The notes below the pieces were generated by a model that made no database searches, was not told the DNA's origin, and worked only from the letters and a program-made list of their open reading frames with translations. A program made the translations under genes and the position numbers. Shown here one piece after another: positions 31,708 to 42,408 of a stretch of DNA of 64,000 bases; the stretch's first letter is position 1, and every line of letters starts with the position of its first letter. Origin of the DNA: Saccharomycopsis phalli (lineage: Eukaryota > Ascomycota > Saccharomycetes > Ascoideales > Saccharomycopsidaceae); contig CP073212.1 in assembly GCA_020342235.1 (NCBI GenBank), positions 186,001-250,000 of the forward strand. Direction: 5' to 3'.

Positions 31708-32897
31708 GTGTGTGTTTATATTCCGTATCATGTTCATAGCAATGCACATTGTGTTAGTGTTGTATGGGGCTTTATGCCATTGGTGGATACTTCAATTGTG
31801 CAACTTGCTGGTTATCTTTGCTTGGGTAAGCGTAATTTCAAGTGGTCCTACCATGAATGTGTATTGTAAGTCACGTTCCAAATCTCCTGATCAGGTTCCA
31901 TGCCTTTATTTCAGTGGTATCGCATCGCCAAGATTCCCACTAGTCTGTTTTTTATTTTCCCATTTCCAGGTAGATTGTAGTCAGTTCTTTGGCTAATCAC
32001 ATACAGTCAAGTACAGTTGCGTAAACTGAAGATAATCATCCAATCACAGTTGCGTAAACTGACGACAATTTCAAGACCACAAGAGATACTATAATGTATG
32101 CAATGGAATTCACAAGAGGCATTGATTATTTTACTGTCCATTGGAGGTTCCAGCTATTGGAAAATTAATGCAGGTAAATCCATGTCAAACGTCTGCCAAA
32201 CTTACATACAGCATCATGACAACAGGATTACATGGTGCGGCCCAATCAAACATCGGATAAATTATAGCATCAGGACCATATCGTGTTGCTGAAATTAAGC
32301 AATTTTGTGTAGCCAAGTGGAAACTCCGCTTGGCTTCTGTACTGATTGTAAACTGTCAACTTGAGTAAAACGTGCGTCAGCCGTTTCTTCCGTCAATGAT
32401 CACCAAACCGAACATGTATTCTGATTCCATGTGATTAAGCACTCGTGCATAGTATATAACTTGTCCTGCGATATCTCACCAACCATTCAATGCTCTGACC
32501 ACAGATGGTTTGGCAAGAAATGGAATGTTTCTGTAAATAGGGTTTGCTACATCGCTTGTATTGGTGATTGGCTCTCCTGATTGATTATCAATCTGCATAT
32601 TTTAGAAACCTTACGTCAATCCCCAAGTTCTGAGACCATGTACCTTTGAGCATTCCTCCTTCAGGCATTTGGCTCGAAACCGACCGTTTGACTTGCTAAA
32701 TGCCAGATTTGTCTGGTACAAAATAAACAAAATTAATTGTTAGTGTTATCTAATTAATACATTGCGCCTGAGTCCATGTCCTAATCTCTGCCATTACACG
32801 GCACGAGATTGACTACACAACAGACTATCTAAAATATAAATGTGTCATTAAATTGACACAAGAGGCATCGTTTACAATGCCGGCACGAACAGTGACG
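31708..32897. other. Intergenic, no gene recognised
   Basis: About 1.2 kb. A 17-bp word ACAGTTGCGTAAACTGA occurs at 32013 and again at 32046. A hydrophobic open frame begins at 31731, immediately after TOM20, but resembles nothing known. The rest is unremarkable AT-rich sequence. Confidence 0.5.
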
Positions 32898-34523
32898 TCA
32901 TACCACAACATAAAACCCAAATACCAACAGCATCAACACCACCATTGGTGCAACCAAAGCGCCAGCACTGCTTTTCAAGACGGCAATGTTGCCTGGAACC
33001 ACAAACTCGGTGGCATCTGGCTCGGCACCATCGGAAGCAAGGTCGGTAGAATACATGTCATTTGGGTCGACCTTGACCGTTGTTCCTGGGATATCTCCGG
33101 TGATGGTGAGGATATCCTCGGTGGTTGAGTTTGGTGCGGCCTTTGCCAAGCCAATCTCGTGGCGCTCCAAGTCATAGGTGACGTAGAAGTAACGAAGAAA
33201 TGGAGTGCCAAGGATCAAGGGAGTGTCAGGCTGTGTCAGAATACCCAAGGTGCACAAGTCGGTCACATCCATTTCGAGATTGTAATCATCTGCCGGAAAG
33301 TCAACCAACCTCTGGCTGAAGAACAGAAGCGGGATCTCGTACTCTGCACCCGTGAAGTTAAATAAGAGGGTGTAGTTTGGAAGATTTTGGCATTGGAAGA
33401 CATACGACAGAAGGGCGTCGTCAAAGTAAAACTGTTCCAAGCCCATACGGGCGACTGAGTATGCCGGAAGGAACATCTCACTGGTTCCGCTGTCTAGGGT
33501 TGCGGAGTACTTTGCACTCAAGAGGCGGTTGACTGTGCCGTTTTGGTAGTTTAAGTATAGGCCGTTGAGAGTCAAGTCCAAACTGTCGTAGGCACTCAGC
33601 GTCTGCAGAATAGGAAAGAACTTCAACTCGCCCTGGAATTTTGTTTTGTCAATGGCACCAAAGAGGATGTTACCGTATGGAGCATGGGCGTCGTTGAGAT
33701 ACAACGAGTACATGAGCCTGGCGATTTTCTTTTGCTTGTATAGAGCCACCGGAAGGTTGTCGTAATGTTCCGTGGACTCGCCTGCCCAAAAGCCAACACC
33801 AACTAAAGAGGAAGAGGTTGCATTTCCCTTATCTACGACGTAGAAATTGTAGTCTTCAAGGGTGATGTTGCCGACTTGGAGGGTGTCTTGCGCAGCAGTG
33901 CCCTCGGTAAAGGATGTATCGACATATGAAATGTAGAACGGGCGCAGAAGATTGCGAAAGGAGGAGGAGTTGGACGGGTTGTATAGGCTCATCAGGGAGC
34001 AGTCAATGTGTGAACCAGGGTCGTCTGGAATCGCGACTGGAGTGACGGACACGACTGCATATGTGCCGCTAGGAGGAAGAAAATCGGTGGAAATCGAGGC
34101 CTCTAACGAGGAATTAGAGCCCAGTGGCTTTGGAGCAGTCAGAGAGACCGGCTTGGCGATCGGCGAGTCAGTTTCGCGTTTGTCCAAAGCACCTACCTGC
34201 CGCTTGTTGGTGTCCTTTTTGCAAAATGGGTTGTTCATGGCATACACCCAAGTGTCACTTGAGCCGGTGTCTAAGATTGAGTTGAACGTCTGGCCGCCCA
34301 ACTTGATTTCCATAAAGTACGAAAAATCGGGACCGTTGGCGAGTGGTATGGCGTCTCGCTTACTATAATAGGAAACATGGTCCTCAGCAAAGTCGTGGAC
34401 TCGAAACTGTCCATCTGGCTGTCGTTTGTGCAACACAACTGGCATTTTCACGTAGCCAGGATCGCTGGCAAAGGCTCCAAGAGCCAGGAGAAGCAAGGTC
34501 GAAAGGACGATTATTGCCGACAT
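32898..34523 (-). CDS. Secreted GPI-anchor-type aspartyl protease (yapsin/candidapepsin family)
   Basis: 541 residues. A signal peptide (MSAIIVLSTLLLLALGAFAS) precedes a propeptide that ends at a dibasic KR (residues 55-56, YYSKRDAIP), suited to Kex2. Two catalytic aspartates are visible: DTGSSDTWV at 85-93 and DSGTSEMF near 343. Between the first motif and the next strand is an insert containing two more KR pairs, a feature of yapsins, whose loop is cleaved on maturation. Several N-glycosylation sequons are present. The C-terminus is a small-residue stretch followed by a hydrophobic tail (APMVVLMLLVFGFYVVV), as expected for a GPI signal. It probably acts at the plasma membrane or cell wall. 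Substrate unknown; a Bar1-type role is less likely because of the GPI signal. Confidence 0.9.
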   Translation of the reverse strand: MSAIIVLSTLLLLALGAFASDPGYVKMPVVLHKRQPDGQFRVHDFAEDHVSYYSKRDAIPLANGPDFSYFMEIKLGGQTFNSILDTGSSDTWVYAMNNPFCKKDTNKRQVGALDKRETDSPIAKPVSLTAPKPLGSNSSLEASISTDFLPPSGTYAVVSVTPVAIPDDPGSHIDCSLMSLYNPSNSSSFRNLLRPFYISYVDTSFTEGTAAQDTLQVGNITLEDYNFYVVDKGNATSSSLVGVGFWAGESTEHYDNLPVALYKQKKIARLMYSLYLNDAHAPYGNILFGAIDKTKFQGELKFFPILQTLSAYDSLDLTLNGLYLNYQNGTVNRLLSAKYSATLDSGTSEMFLPAYSVARMGLEQFYFDDALLSYVFQCQNLPNYTLLFNFTGAEYEIPLLFFSQRLVDFPADDYNLEMDVTDLCTLGILTQPDTPLILGTPFLRYFYVTYDLERHEIGLAKAAPNSTTEDILTITGDIPGTTVKVDPNDMYSTDLASDGAEPDATEFVVPGNIAVLKSSAGALVAPMVVLMLLVFGFYVVV

Positions 34524-34982
34524 GCTGTTGTGCTGCGGACAATGTGGGTTTTATATGTTTTTGCAGAAGAAAGACATGCGTTGAGGCTCCAGCTCAGCAT
34601 CCAGCTGGCGCTCTTGAGAACTTGCAAAAGTGTCAATGGTGCTACACTTCCGGTCACTTGTTGCTGTCCAAAAGCTACGAGTTGCGTGATACGGGGTACT
34701 CTGCAGTACAGGCATTGCTCTACAAGGTCCAACCAGTATTGTTGCTATATATGGCCGACCTCAAGTGTTTGTGATTGTTGCTCTAGTCCGCCCTGACTAT
34801 CTGCATGTTTCAGAAATTTAGCATCCCAATTGGGAAGTGCATGGAACAGATAGGTGGTAAAGAACATTGGAAAAAGAAAAAGAAAAAAAGGTAAAACGCG
34901 CTCAGGGAATGGACATGTCAGACGAGCATAAATATGTATTAGGCAGGGGCTAAGAGACCTGAAATGAAATGAGGCTTAGATG

Positions 34983-35095
34983 TAGACCAAGTAGGAATGT
35001 GAGTGGACCAGGTGGAAATGTGTGTGGAAATGTGAGTGGATGTGAGTGGAAATGTGAGTGGACATGTGAGTGGACATGTGAGTTGATGTGGTTGG
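34983..35095 (+). repeat. Tandem GTGGA(A/C)ATGTGAGTG-type repeat
   Basis: About nine imperfect 12-15 bp units, including GTGGAAATGTGAGTG and GTGGACATGTGAGTG. Confidence 0.8.
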
Positions 35096-35304
35096 CGAGT
35101 ATATGAGTAGACAAGGATGAATAAAGATGAATAGTGGCAGATGGACAGACTGCAAAACAAAAGACCAAAATAGAAACGGAAAAACAAAACTGCCAGTGAA
35201 AATTAGCCTCTACCGAGATGGAACTAAAACAAGGTTTGAAAAAAGAAACAGCACACCAATTGGGCACATGATAAACGGCCAAGTAACCAAACAAATCACT
35301 ATGA

Positions 35305-35440
35305 AGCACCACTATTTTACGCATTACTTAAATCACCATAAACCACTACTATTTTAAGCATTATTTAAATCACTATACAGCACCACTATTTAAAACATCA
35401 CTTAAATCACCACTATTTAAACCATTACTTACACCACCAA
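35305..35440 (+). repeat. Imperfect tandem repeat, unit about 45 bp
   Basis: Three to four diverged units, each combining CACCACTATTTNA with a CATTACTTAAATCAC-like half. Confidence 0.75.
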
Positions 35441-35824
35441 CAACTACAACTCTAGTCATGTTCACATAACCCATAATATAAATACATATATAACATTAAG
35501 TTGGATGCCAAGGTAGAAATCGTAACAAATCTTGTTTTCTAATATACACCGATGAGTTATTACCTAATAATACAATAGGAAGAATAATGATAAAAGAGCT
35601 CTTGAGTATCAAGCAATAATAATGAATATGCAATTAGAAAAACCGTTGAAAAAGGAATTAACAGCTCCATGACGTGTGATGTGTAGTCTATAATTGTTCC
35701 CCCCCTTTTCCGAATATTAATTTCATATCTATGATCTCCAAAATCTGGCTGTGCAAACTTAACTGCGACAAATTCAGCAAAAACAAACGTAAAAAAAAAT
35801 CATCCCCTCCCCATTTCTCTCTCT

Positions 35825-37711
<1,887 letters not shown>

Positions 37712-37826
37712 TTATCAGTACTAGTAAATTTATATTTTGTAGGACACAAAAATGAATCGGTCTGTAGTTGTTGTAGAAGGTTAAAAAAGCATGCGAAAAA
37801 TTTTGCGCCTGGAAAAAGTTTTGCAC

Positions 37827-37858
37827 CGGGTAACTCATTGATAGCCAGGGGCGGGTAA
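37827..37858. promoter_or_regulatory. Pair of Reb1-like CGGGTAA sites upstream of DED1
   Basis: CGGGTAA at 37827-37833 and again at 37852-37858 (reverse complement of TTACCCG), 25 bp apart, upstream of the DED1 start at 37705. Confidence 0.55.
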
Positions 37859-38081
37859 ACATCCACGAAGATTGGCAGCTTCCATGCCTGATTCCTGGTC
37901 TTGAAAGATACAGTTGGGCTTGGTAATTATTTAAGGGCTAGTTATTTAGAGCAGACATTTTTCAAAGGTCAGGCATTTGCAGATTTTGTGATTTACGCGC
38001 TGGTTTACTTTTGTATTGGGTTTTATGGGCTGATTTGGGGCTTAGACTGCGTATATTTACAAACATTTTGATATATTGGCC

Positions 38082-40994
38082 ATGACGGTGTGGAAATTCA
38101 TAGCTAGGCTTAGAAGGTCAAAGTTGGCGCTTACGTTGCTCGCGCTTTTTGTTATTCATAACTTGATTATTACTTTGACGCGAACTCCTGAAGTTTCGGT
38201 AGTTGAACAAGGCCAAAACGGGCCAATCGGAAGTGGATCAGGACAAGCTGGAGCCACCCAAGAAAAGCACACTGTCCAGGGAAGTAAAGAATCAGCATCT
38301 GCCCAGGGAAATAAAGAATCAGTAACTGTCCAGGGAAATAAAGAATCAATAACTGACCAAGAAACTGAAATATCTATTGATGGCCAGGAAAGCATCTTCC
38401 AGGAACCTGAGGTGCCTGTGCTAATCAACTTTGACATCCACGATGTGCTAAACTTTCTCCTTTCGTTCTTCCAGAATAAAGAGACGCTTCTTCGAGACAA
38501 ACTTCGGAGCTACGCGCAATATCTTGGTCACCATTCGAAACCAATGGTAATCAACAAGTTTAGCGAGATTGAAATCGACCATTTCAAGCGCGAAGACTAT
38601 ACGGTGTCAGTACCAGAAATGTACGTTAACCGGTTCACCGATTTGGACCAGAGCCTCCCGTTGGTCACCAACTACGATATCCGGTTTACCCTCGCGGTGT
38701 ATTTACATTATATTCGAAAGAAATTAGACGAAATGCCCGTCACCGACATTGATCTTCCCTTCCATTGGTACGACTGGATCGATATTGGAGCAGTGAACAA
38801 ACACATTTTGTTTCAAAATGACCCGTATATCTCCGACGAGGACAAGCAGCGGTACAATTGCGAGTACATCAGCACGAATCTTGTGCGGAATTTTGGGGAT
38901 CACGGCGAAGATAAACTGACAAGATCGGAGATTAGATATGATCCACGGACTTTTTGTCGCGACCTTGCTGAAATCGGGGACCTCGCCTCAAACTATAATC
39001 AGAATAACGGGTCGTCTATCAATTTCAACGTTTTCAAGTGGACAAGAAAAAGCTCCATCAGAGCAAAGATGTTGCAGTCACGGTCATACCTCTATGCCGG
39101 GGCTCCTACTCCGGTGTCATTGGTGTTTATTATAGATAAGCCGGAAGGTGTTGGTGTGCAAGAGTTCCCGATCCAGCAGGGAGGAACGGTGGGTCATGCT
39201 AGAAAGATTCTTGAGAATTACGAGACCATGGTTAAGCCACTTATGGAAGAGCAGGGCGAATCAAATTGGGAAGTCAATGTATTGGATGAGTTGGATAAGT
39301 TGCTTGAGAAATTACCTGCTGACCGGCAAGAGAGTTCATTCAACTTGGATGAAGATACGTTGGAGTTGAAGCTTTCTACATCGAGTTTTGACTATGACTA
39401 TAAAGCTGCGATTGAAGAATATGAGACCGAGTTGAAGAATGACGTGTCTGGAGTTCTGGGTGATTTGCAATTCAAGAAGATGAAGAGCCACTTTGAGTCG
39501 CTCAAGTTTTCTATGCTCACCAAACCTGCAAACGTTAAAAAGTATTTTCACGAGGTTCCGATTGTGCCATCGGAAAACCAACAAGCCGAGCATCTTGAAA
39601 AGTCGGGGGGACATTATGACTGGCGTTTTTTTAACGGGATGATTGATTCCGAGACCGAAACCAGACGGACGCTTCATCATCTTCTTCGACTGTTTCTCAA
39701 GTTCACATATGCCCTGGGTATTCCTTCCTGGATGGCACATGGATCGTTACTTTCATGGTATTGGAACGGACTGAACTTCCCCTGGGACTATGATATTGAT
39801 GTGCAGATGCTGATCAAGGACTTGCAAGGCTTCTGTAAGCGATTCAACAACACATTGGTTGTGGAAAACTTGAAGGATGGGTTAGGGAAGTATTTTGTGG
39901 ACTGTGGGTCGTACTTGACGCACAGAAACAAGGAATATGGCCGAAATAACATTGATGCGCGATTCATTGACATTGATAAAGGGATTTATATAGATATCAC
40001 TGGGTTAGCTTTGACTTCGACCCAGGTTCCCAAGAAGTATGTCAGTCTAAGAAAAAGAGATCAAGGTATTCAGGAAAGTGATGAAAATGTCCAGGAAAAT
40101 GATGAAAATATTCAGAAAAGCAATGAAGAAATTCAGGAAAGAGAGCAAGATAATCAAGAAGAGGACCAGCTGGTTCCGACAGAAAACAATAATGGAGTAA
40201 TCACACGAAAAGGAAGCAAGTACCCTTTTGCCATTGCTGATGATGACGACGATGACGACGAGTTGATTGCCAAACCAAACCAGATTGTCCCTGTTCGTAC
40301 GGACACCACGTACAAAGACGGGCTCACTCCGGAACAAAGATTGACAAAAAATACTCGCTTGCAAATTTACAATTGCAAGAATGAGCACTTTGCGTTTTAC
40401 AATCACATCTCGCCGCTCAGAACAACCCTCATTGAAGGAACTCGAGGGTTTGTGCCGCACAATTACATTGAAGTCATCAAGGACGAATATCACGGTACAG
40501 CGCTTTCTACACAGTACTTTTCCCGTTACTTTTTCTTAAACCAGCTTCGTATTTGGGTGCCTACATACAAGTTCAAGAAATTCTTCAAGACCCTTATCAG
40601 TGACAACGGAGAACTGCGCTTTCGAAAGTCCTTGTCTAAGAATTTGTATGCCATTGATAAGAACGTCAATGATCTCTTGCGCTTTTTGGAGTTTGACGAA
40701 AGCGTACTAATGACGTATTATCTAACACAGCGGTATACCAAGCAGCATGCTCGTGAAATGGAACTCATCAATAGCCATGTTTCCACAAAGGACATTATTC
40801 TAGAGAATGGGGATCTCAAACCGATTCTCAAGGACTCGTTTCTCTACCAGCGGAACGATTTGGTCAAGGACCTTGACCAGTTTTCAGAAAGCATGTACAC
40901 CTCGGCCAAGAATACATTGGCGATGGACCAGATGACTGGTGATGAAGAGGAGAGTAATATCAACGGGGGTAGCGGCCAAGTTGAGGAGGAGTGA
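38082..40994 (+). CDS. Type II membrane LicD/fukutin-family protein, Mnn4-like mannosylphosphate factor
   Basis: 970 residues from the ATG at 38082. A short basic cytoplasmic end and one hydrophobic segment (LALTLLALFVIHNLIITL) indicate a Golgi type II protein. Residues about 45-100 are three copies of a QGNKESVTV-like octamer. The LicD domain carries HHLLRLFLKFTYALGIPSWM, AHGSLLSWYWNGLNFPWDYD and IDVQM; the D-x-D-type acidic motif lies near residue 567. A low-complexity acidic and Gln/Glu insert follows (about residues 660-730), including six consecutive Asp. Fungal Mnn4 proteins of this kind promote mannosylphosphate addition to cell-wall glycans. The family has several paralogues in Candida relatives, so the exact orthologue is uncertain. 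Confidence 0.85.
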   Translation: MTVWKFIARLRRSKLALTLLALFVIHNLIITLTRTPEVSVVEQGQNGPIGSGSGQAGATQEKHTVQGSKESASAQGNKESVTVQGNKESITDQETEISIDGQESIFQEPEVPVLINFDIHDVLNFLLSFFQNKETLLRDKLRSYAQYLGHHSKPMVINKFSEIEIDHFKREDYTVSVPEMYVNRFTDLDQSLPLVTNYDIRFTLAVYLHYIRKKLDEMPVTDIDLPFHWYDWIDIGAVNKHILFQNDPYISDEDKQRYNCEYISTNLVRNFGDHGEDKLTRSEIRYDPRTFCRDLAEIGDLASNYNQNNGSSINFNVFKWTRKSSIRAKMLQSRSYLYAGAPTPVSLVFIIDKPEGVGVQEFPIQQGGTVGHARKILENYETMVKPLMEEQGESNWEVNVLDELDKLLEKLPADRQESSFNLDEDTLELKLSTSSFDYDYKAAIEEYETELKNDVSGVLGDLQFKKMKSHFESLKFSMLTKPANVKKYFHEVPIVPSENQQAEHLEKSGGHYDWRFFNGMIDSETETRRTLHHLLRLFLKFTYALGIPSWMAHGSLLSWYWNGLNFPWDYDIDVQMLIKDLQGFCKRFNNTLVVENLKDGLGKYFVDCGSYLTHRNKEYGRNNIDARFIDIDKGIYIDITGLALTSTQVPKKYVSLRKRDQGIQESDENVQENDENIQKSNEEIQEREQDNQEEDQLVPTENNNGVITRKGSKYPFAIADDDDDDDELIAKPNQIVPVRTDTTYKDGLTPEQRLTKNTRLQIYNCKNEHFAFYNHISPLRTTLIEGTRGFVPHNYIEVIKDEYHGTALSTQYFSRYFFLNQLRIWVPTYKFKKFFKTLISDNGELRFRKSLSKNLYAIDKNVNDLLRFLEFDESVLMTYYLTQRYTKQHAREMELINSHVSTKDIILENGDLKPILKDSFLYQRNDLVKDLDQFSESMYTSAKNTLAMDQMTGDEEESNINGGSGQVEEE

Positions 40995-41417
40995 TTTTTG
41001 TATTTCTTTATATTTTGGTACCTTTTGTTTCAAGTGGTACCGTAGACATGGTTTAGATTTTGGCATATTTGCATATAAAATGTTTGGCAAAGATTGTGTA
41101 GGAGCTTGCATTGGAAGGTTCGTTTGGATTGATAGGTTCGCTTGGATTGAAATGTTTGCTTGGCTGTAGATATTTTAATATTGCAATTGAAACAATGTTT
41201 GGGTGTGATCAAGATACCAAGCTTCACTCAGTGGCTTTGACTGAGACTCATGGCCCAAGACAAAACCAGTGATTAGTCAGTACTAGGCGACAATTGATTT
41301 GACTCAAGAGACTAATACAGCAATTACACCTGCCTCGGAGCATTGATATTGGTTATAATGAATGTGATCAGGGTCTGATCCAGTGTCTTTACAGACTGTG
41401 TCAAAGCATGCACTGCA

Positions 41418-41524
41418 TTTTCCAATCCACGTCTTTCAAATCATATTCCAACACACTATATTTTCTCTACTTTTTCCAATCCACGTCTTTCAAAACATAT
41501 TCCAGCACACTATATTTTCTCTAC
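41418..41524 (+). repeat. Tandem duplication of a 54-bp unit upstream of STE14
   Basis: Two copies beginning TTTTCCAATCCACGTCTTTC and ending ACTATATTTTCTCTAC, with only two or three differences. Confidence 0.92.
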
Positions 41525-41600
41525 ATTTTTATTGCGCTACAGCGCACCACCTACGTATATTTGGTAATATTGTATCCCACCAATCTCCCCCAGGGCACTT

Positions 41601-41625
41601 CATTGTGCTGTACCGATTAGGAAAT
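41601..41625 (+). promoter_or_regulatory. Putative a2-Mcm1-type operator upstream of STE14
   Basis: CATTGTGCTGTACC followed by GATTAGGAAAT, 85 bp before the STE14 ATG. It matches the element before the a-factor-like gene (55832-55856) at 21 of 25 positions. CATTGT fits an HMG-domain (a2) half and TACCGATTAGG fits a Mcm1-like half. This is inference from consensus; binding is not shown. Confidence 0.6.
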
Positions 41626-41685
41626 TCACTTTTCACTCAAGCCATTGCGCATCAGCCTTTGCATCTTGATTTTTATCACCGATAC

Positions 41686-42408
41686 ATGGCAGAAAAAAAC
41701 CCACCGCAAGAAATCGCGGTTCAGGCAGCGCTTTTAGGAGCTATATTTGGCGCGGCTGTGATTCTCATCCCGCTGGTAAAGTTCTACAACCTTCCGTGCT
41801 ACATGGCTGCTTTGGCTGTGTTCCATTTCTTGGAGTACTGGATCACGGCCAAGTACAACCCCACACAGGTGACCTCGGACTCGTTTCTCATTAACCATAG
41901 CGGCTCATACACCATGGCACATGCAGCGTCGTTCACTGAGGCGTTGGTCGAGCTATTCCTAGTGCCAAGACTCAAACTCCGGTTCCAGTGGTGCTTCTGG
42001 ATCGGCTTATTGCTCATGGTAGCTGGCCAGACGCTTCGAAGCTTGGCGATGAAAACTGCAGGCGAGTCCTTTTCGCATATTATTGCTACCCGCAAGCAGT
42101 CGCGTCATCAGCTTGTCACTAGTGGGGTATATGCAGTATCTCGGCACCCATCGTACACTGGCTACTTTTGGTGGGCAATTGGCAGCCAGCTCTTGTTGTT
42201 GAACCCGGTTTGCCTCGTGGGGTTTTCGGTTGCACTTTACCGGTTTTTCAGCAAGCGCATTGCGTTTGAAGAGAGGTTCTTGGTCGAGTTCTATGGGCAG
42301 GACTACATTGACTACAAGCTGCAAAAACCAGTATACATTCCATTCATTTCCCCTGTAGATACGTCACGTGATATGCAGTATCACATGGCTAGTCGCTTTC
42401 TTCATTAG
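41686..42408 (+). CDS. STE14: Protein-S-isoprenylcysteine carboxyl methyltransferase Ste14
   Basis: This 240-residue ER membrane enzyme methylates the C-terminal prenylcysteine of Ras-type proteins and a-factor, using S-adenosylmethionine. The ATG at 41686 gives a length equal to budding-yeast Ste14 (239). Multiple membrane segments are present. The ICMT signature is clear: HLVTSGVYAVSRHPSYTGYF-like residues (here HQLVTSGVYAVSRHPSYTGY), then FEERFLVEFYGQDYIDYKL and VYIPFI. Its stop overlaps the SIZ1 3' coding end by 20 bp (convergent). A putative operator shared with the a-factor-like gene lies upstream, an unusual link between pheromone and processing enzyme. Confidence 0.96.
   Translation: MAEKNPPQEIAVQAALLGAIFGAAVILIPLVKFYNLPCYMAALAVFHFLEYWITAKYNPTQVTSDSFLINHSGSYTMAHAASFTEALVELFLVPRLKLRFQWCFWIGLLLMVAGQTLRSLAMKTAGESFSHIIATRKQSRHQLVTSGVYAVSRHPSYTGYFWWAIGSQLLLLNPVCLVGFSVALYRFFSKRIAFEERFLVEFYGQDYIDYKLQKPVYIPFISPVDTSRDMQYHMASRFLH

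Larger units (their letters stand above)
34524..35824. other. Intergenic region with simple repeats
   Basis: About 1.3 kb of divergent and convergent flanks. It holds GTGGAAATGTGAGTG-like repeats (34983-35095), a repeat of about 45 bp built on CACCACTATTTAAA and CATTACTTAAATCAC (35305-35440), and a palindromic TCCCAATTGGGAA at 34824-34836. No gene is supported. Confidence 0.6.
40995..41685. other. Upstream region of STE14
   Basis: About 690 bp. It contains a 54-bp tandem duplication (41418-41524), a TCGTTTGGATTGA-type short repeat near 41118-41155, and the putative mating operator at 41601-41625. An open frame runs into STE14 from 41383, but it overlaps these repeats and is not favoured as coding. 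Confidence 0.6.

Noticed and set aside
31731-31996. Hydrophobic open frame right after TOM20
   Set aside because: It starts 23 bp after the TOM20 stop and shows no family pattern; a small membrane protein cannot be excluded, but support is too thin.
32898-34523. Identification of the aspartyl protease as the a-specific barrier protease Bar1
   Set aside because: It has a C-terminal GPI-type tail and a yapsin-like KR-containing loop, and lacks the CATTGT-Mcm1 composite seen at STE14 and the a-factor-like gene.
41383-41685. In-frame extension of STE14 by 101 codons
   Set aside because: It covers a 54-bp tandem duplication and the operator-like element, and the ATG at 41686 gives the family length exactly.
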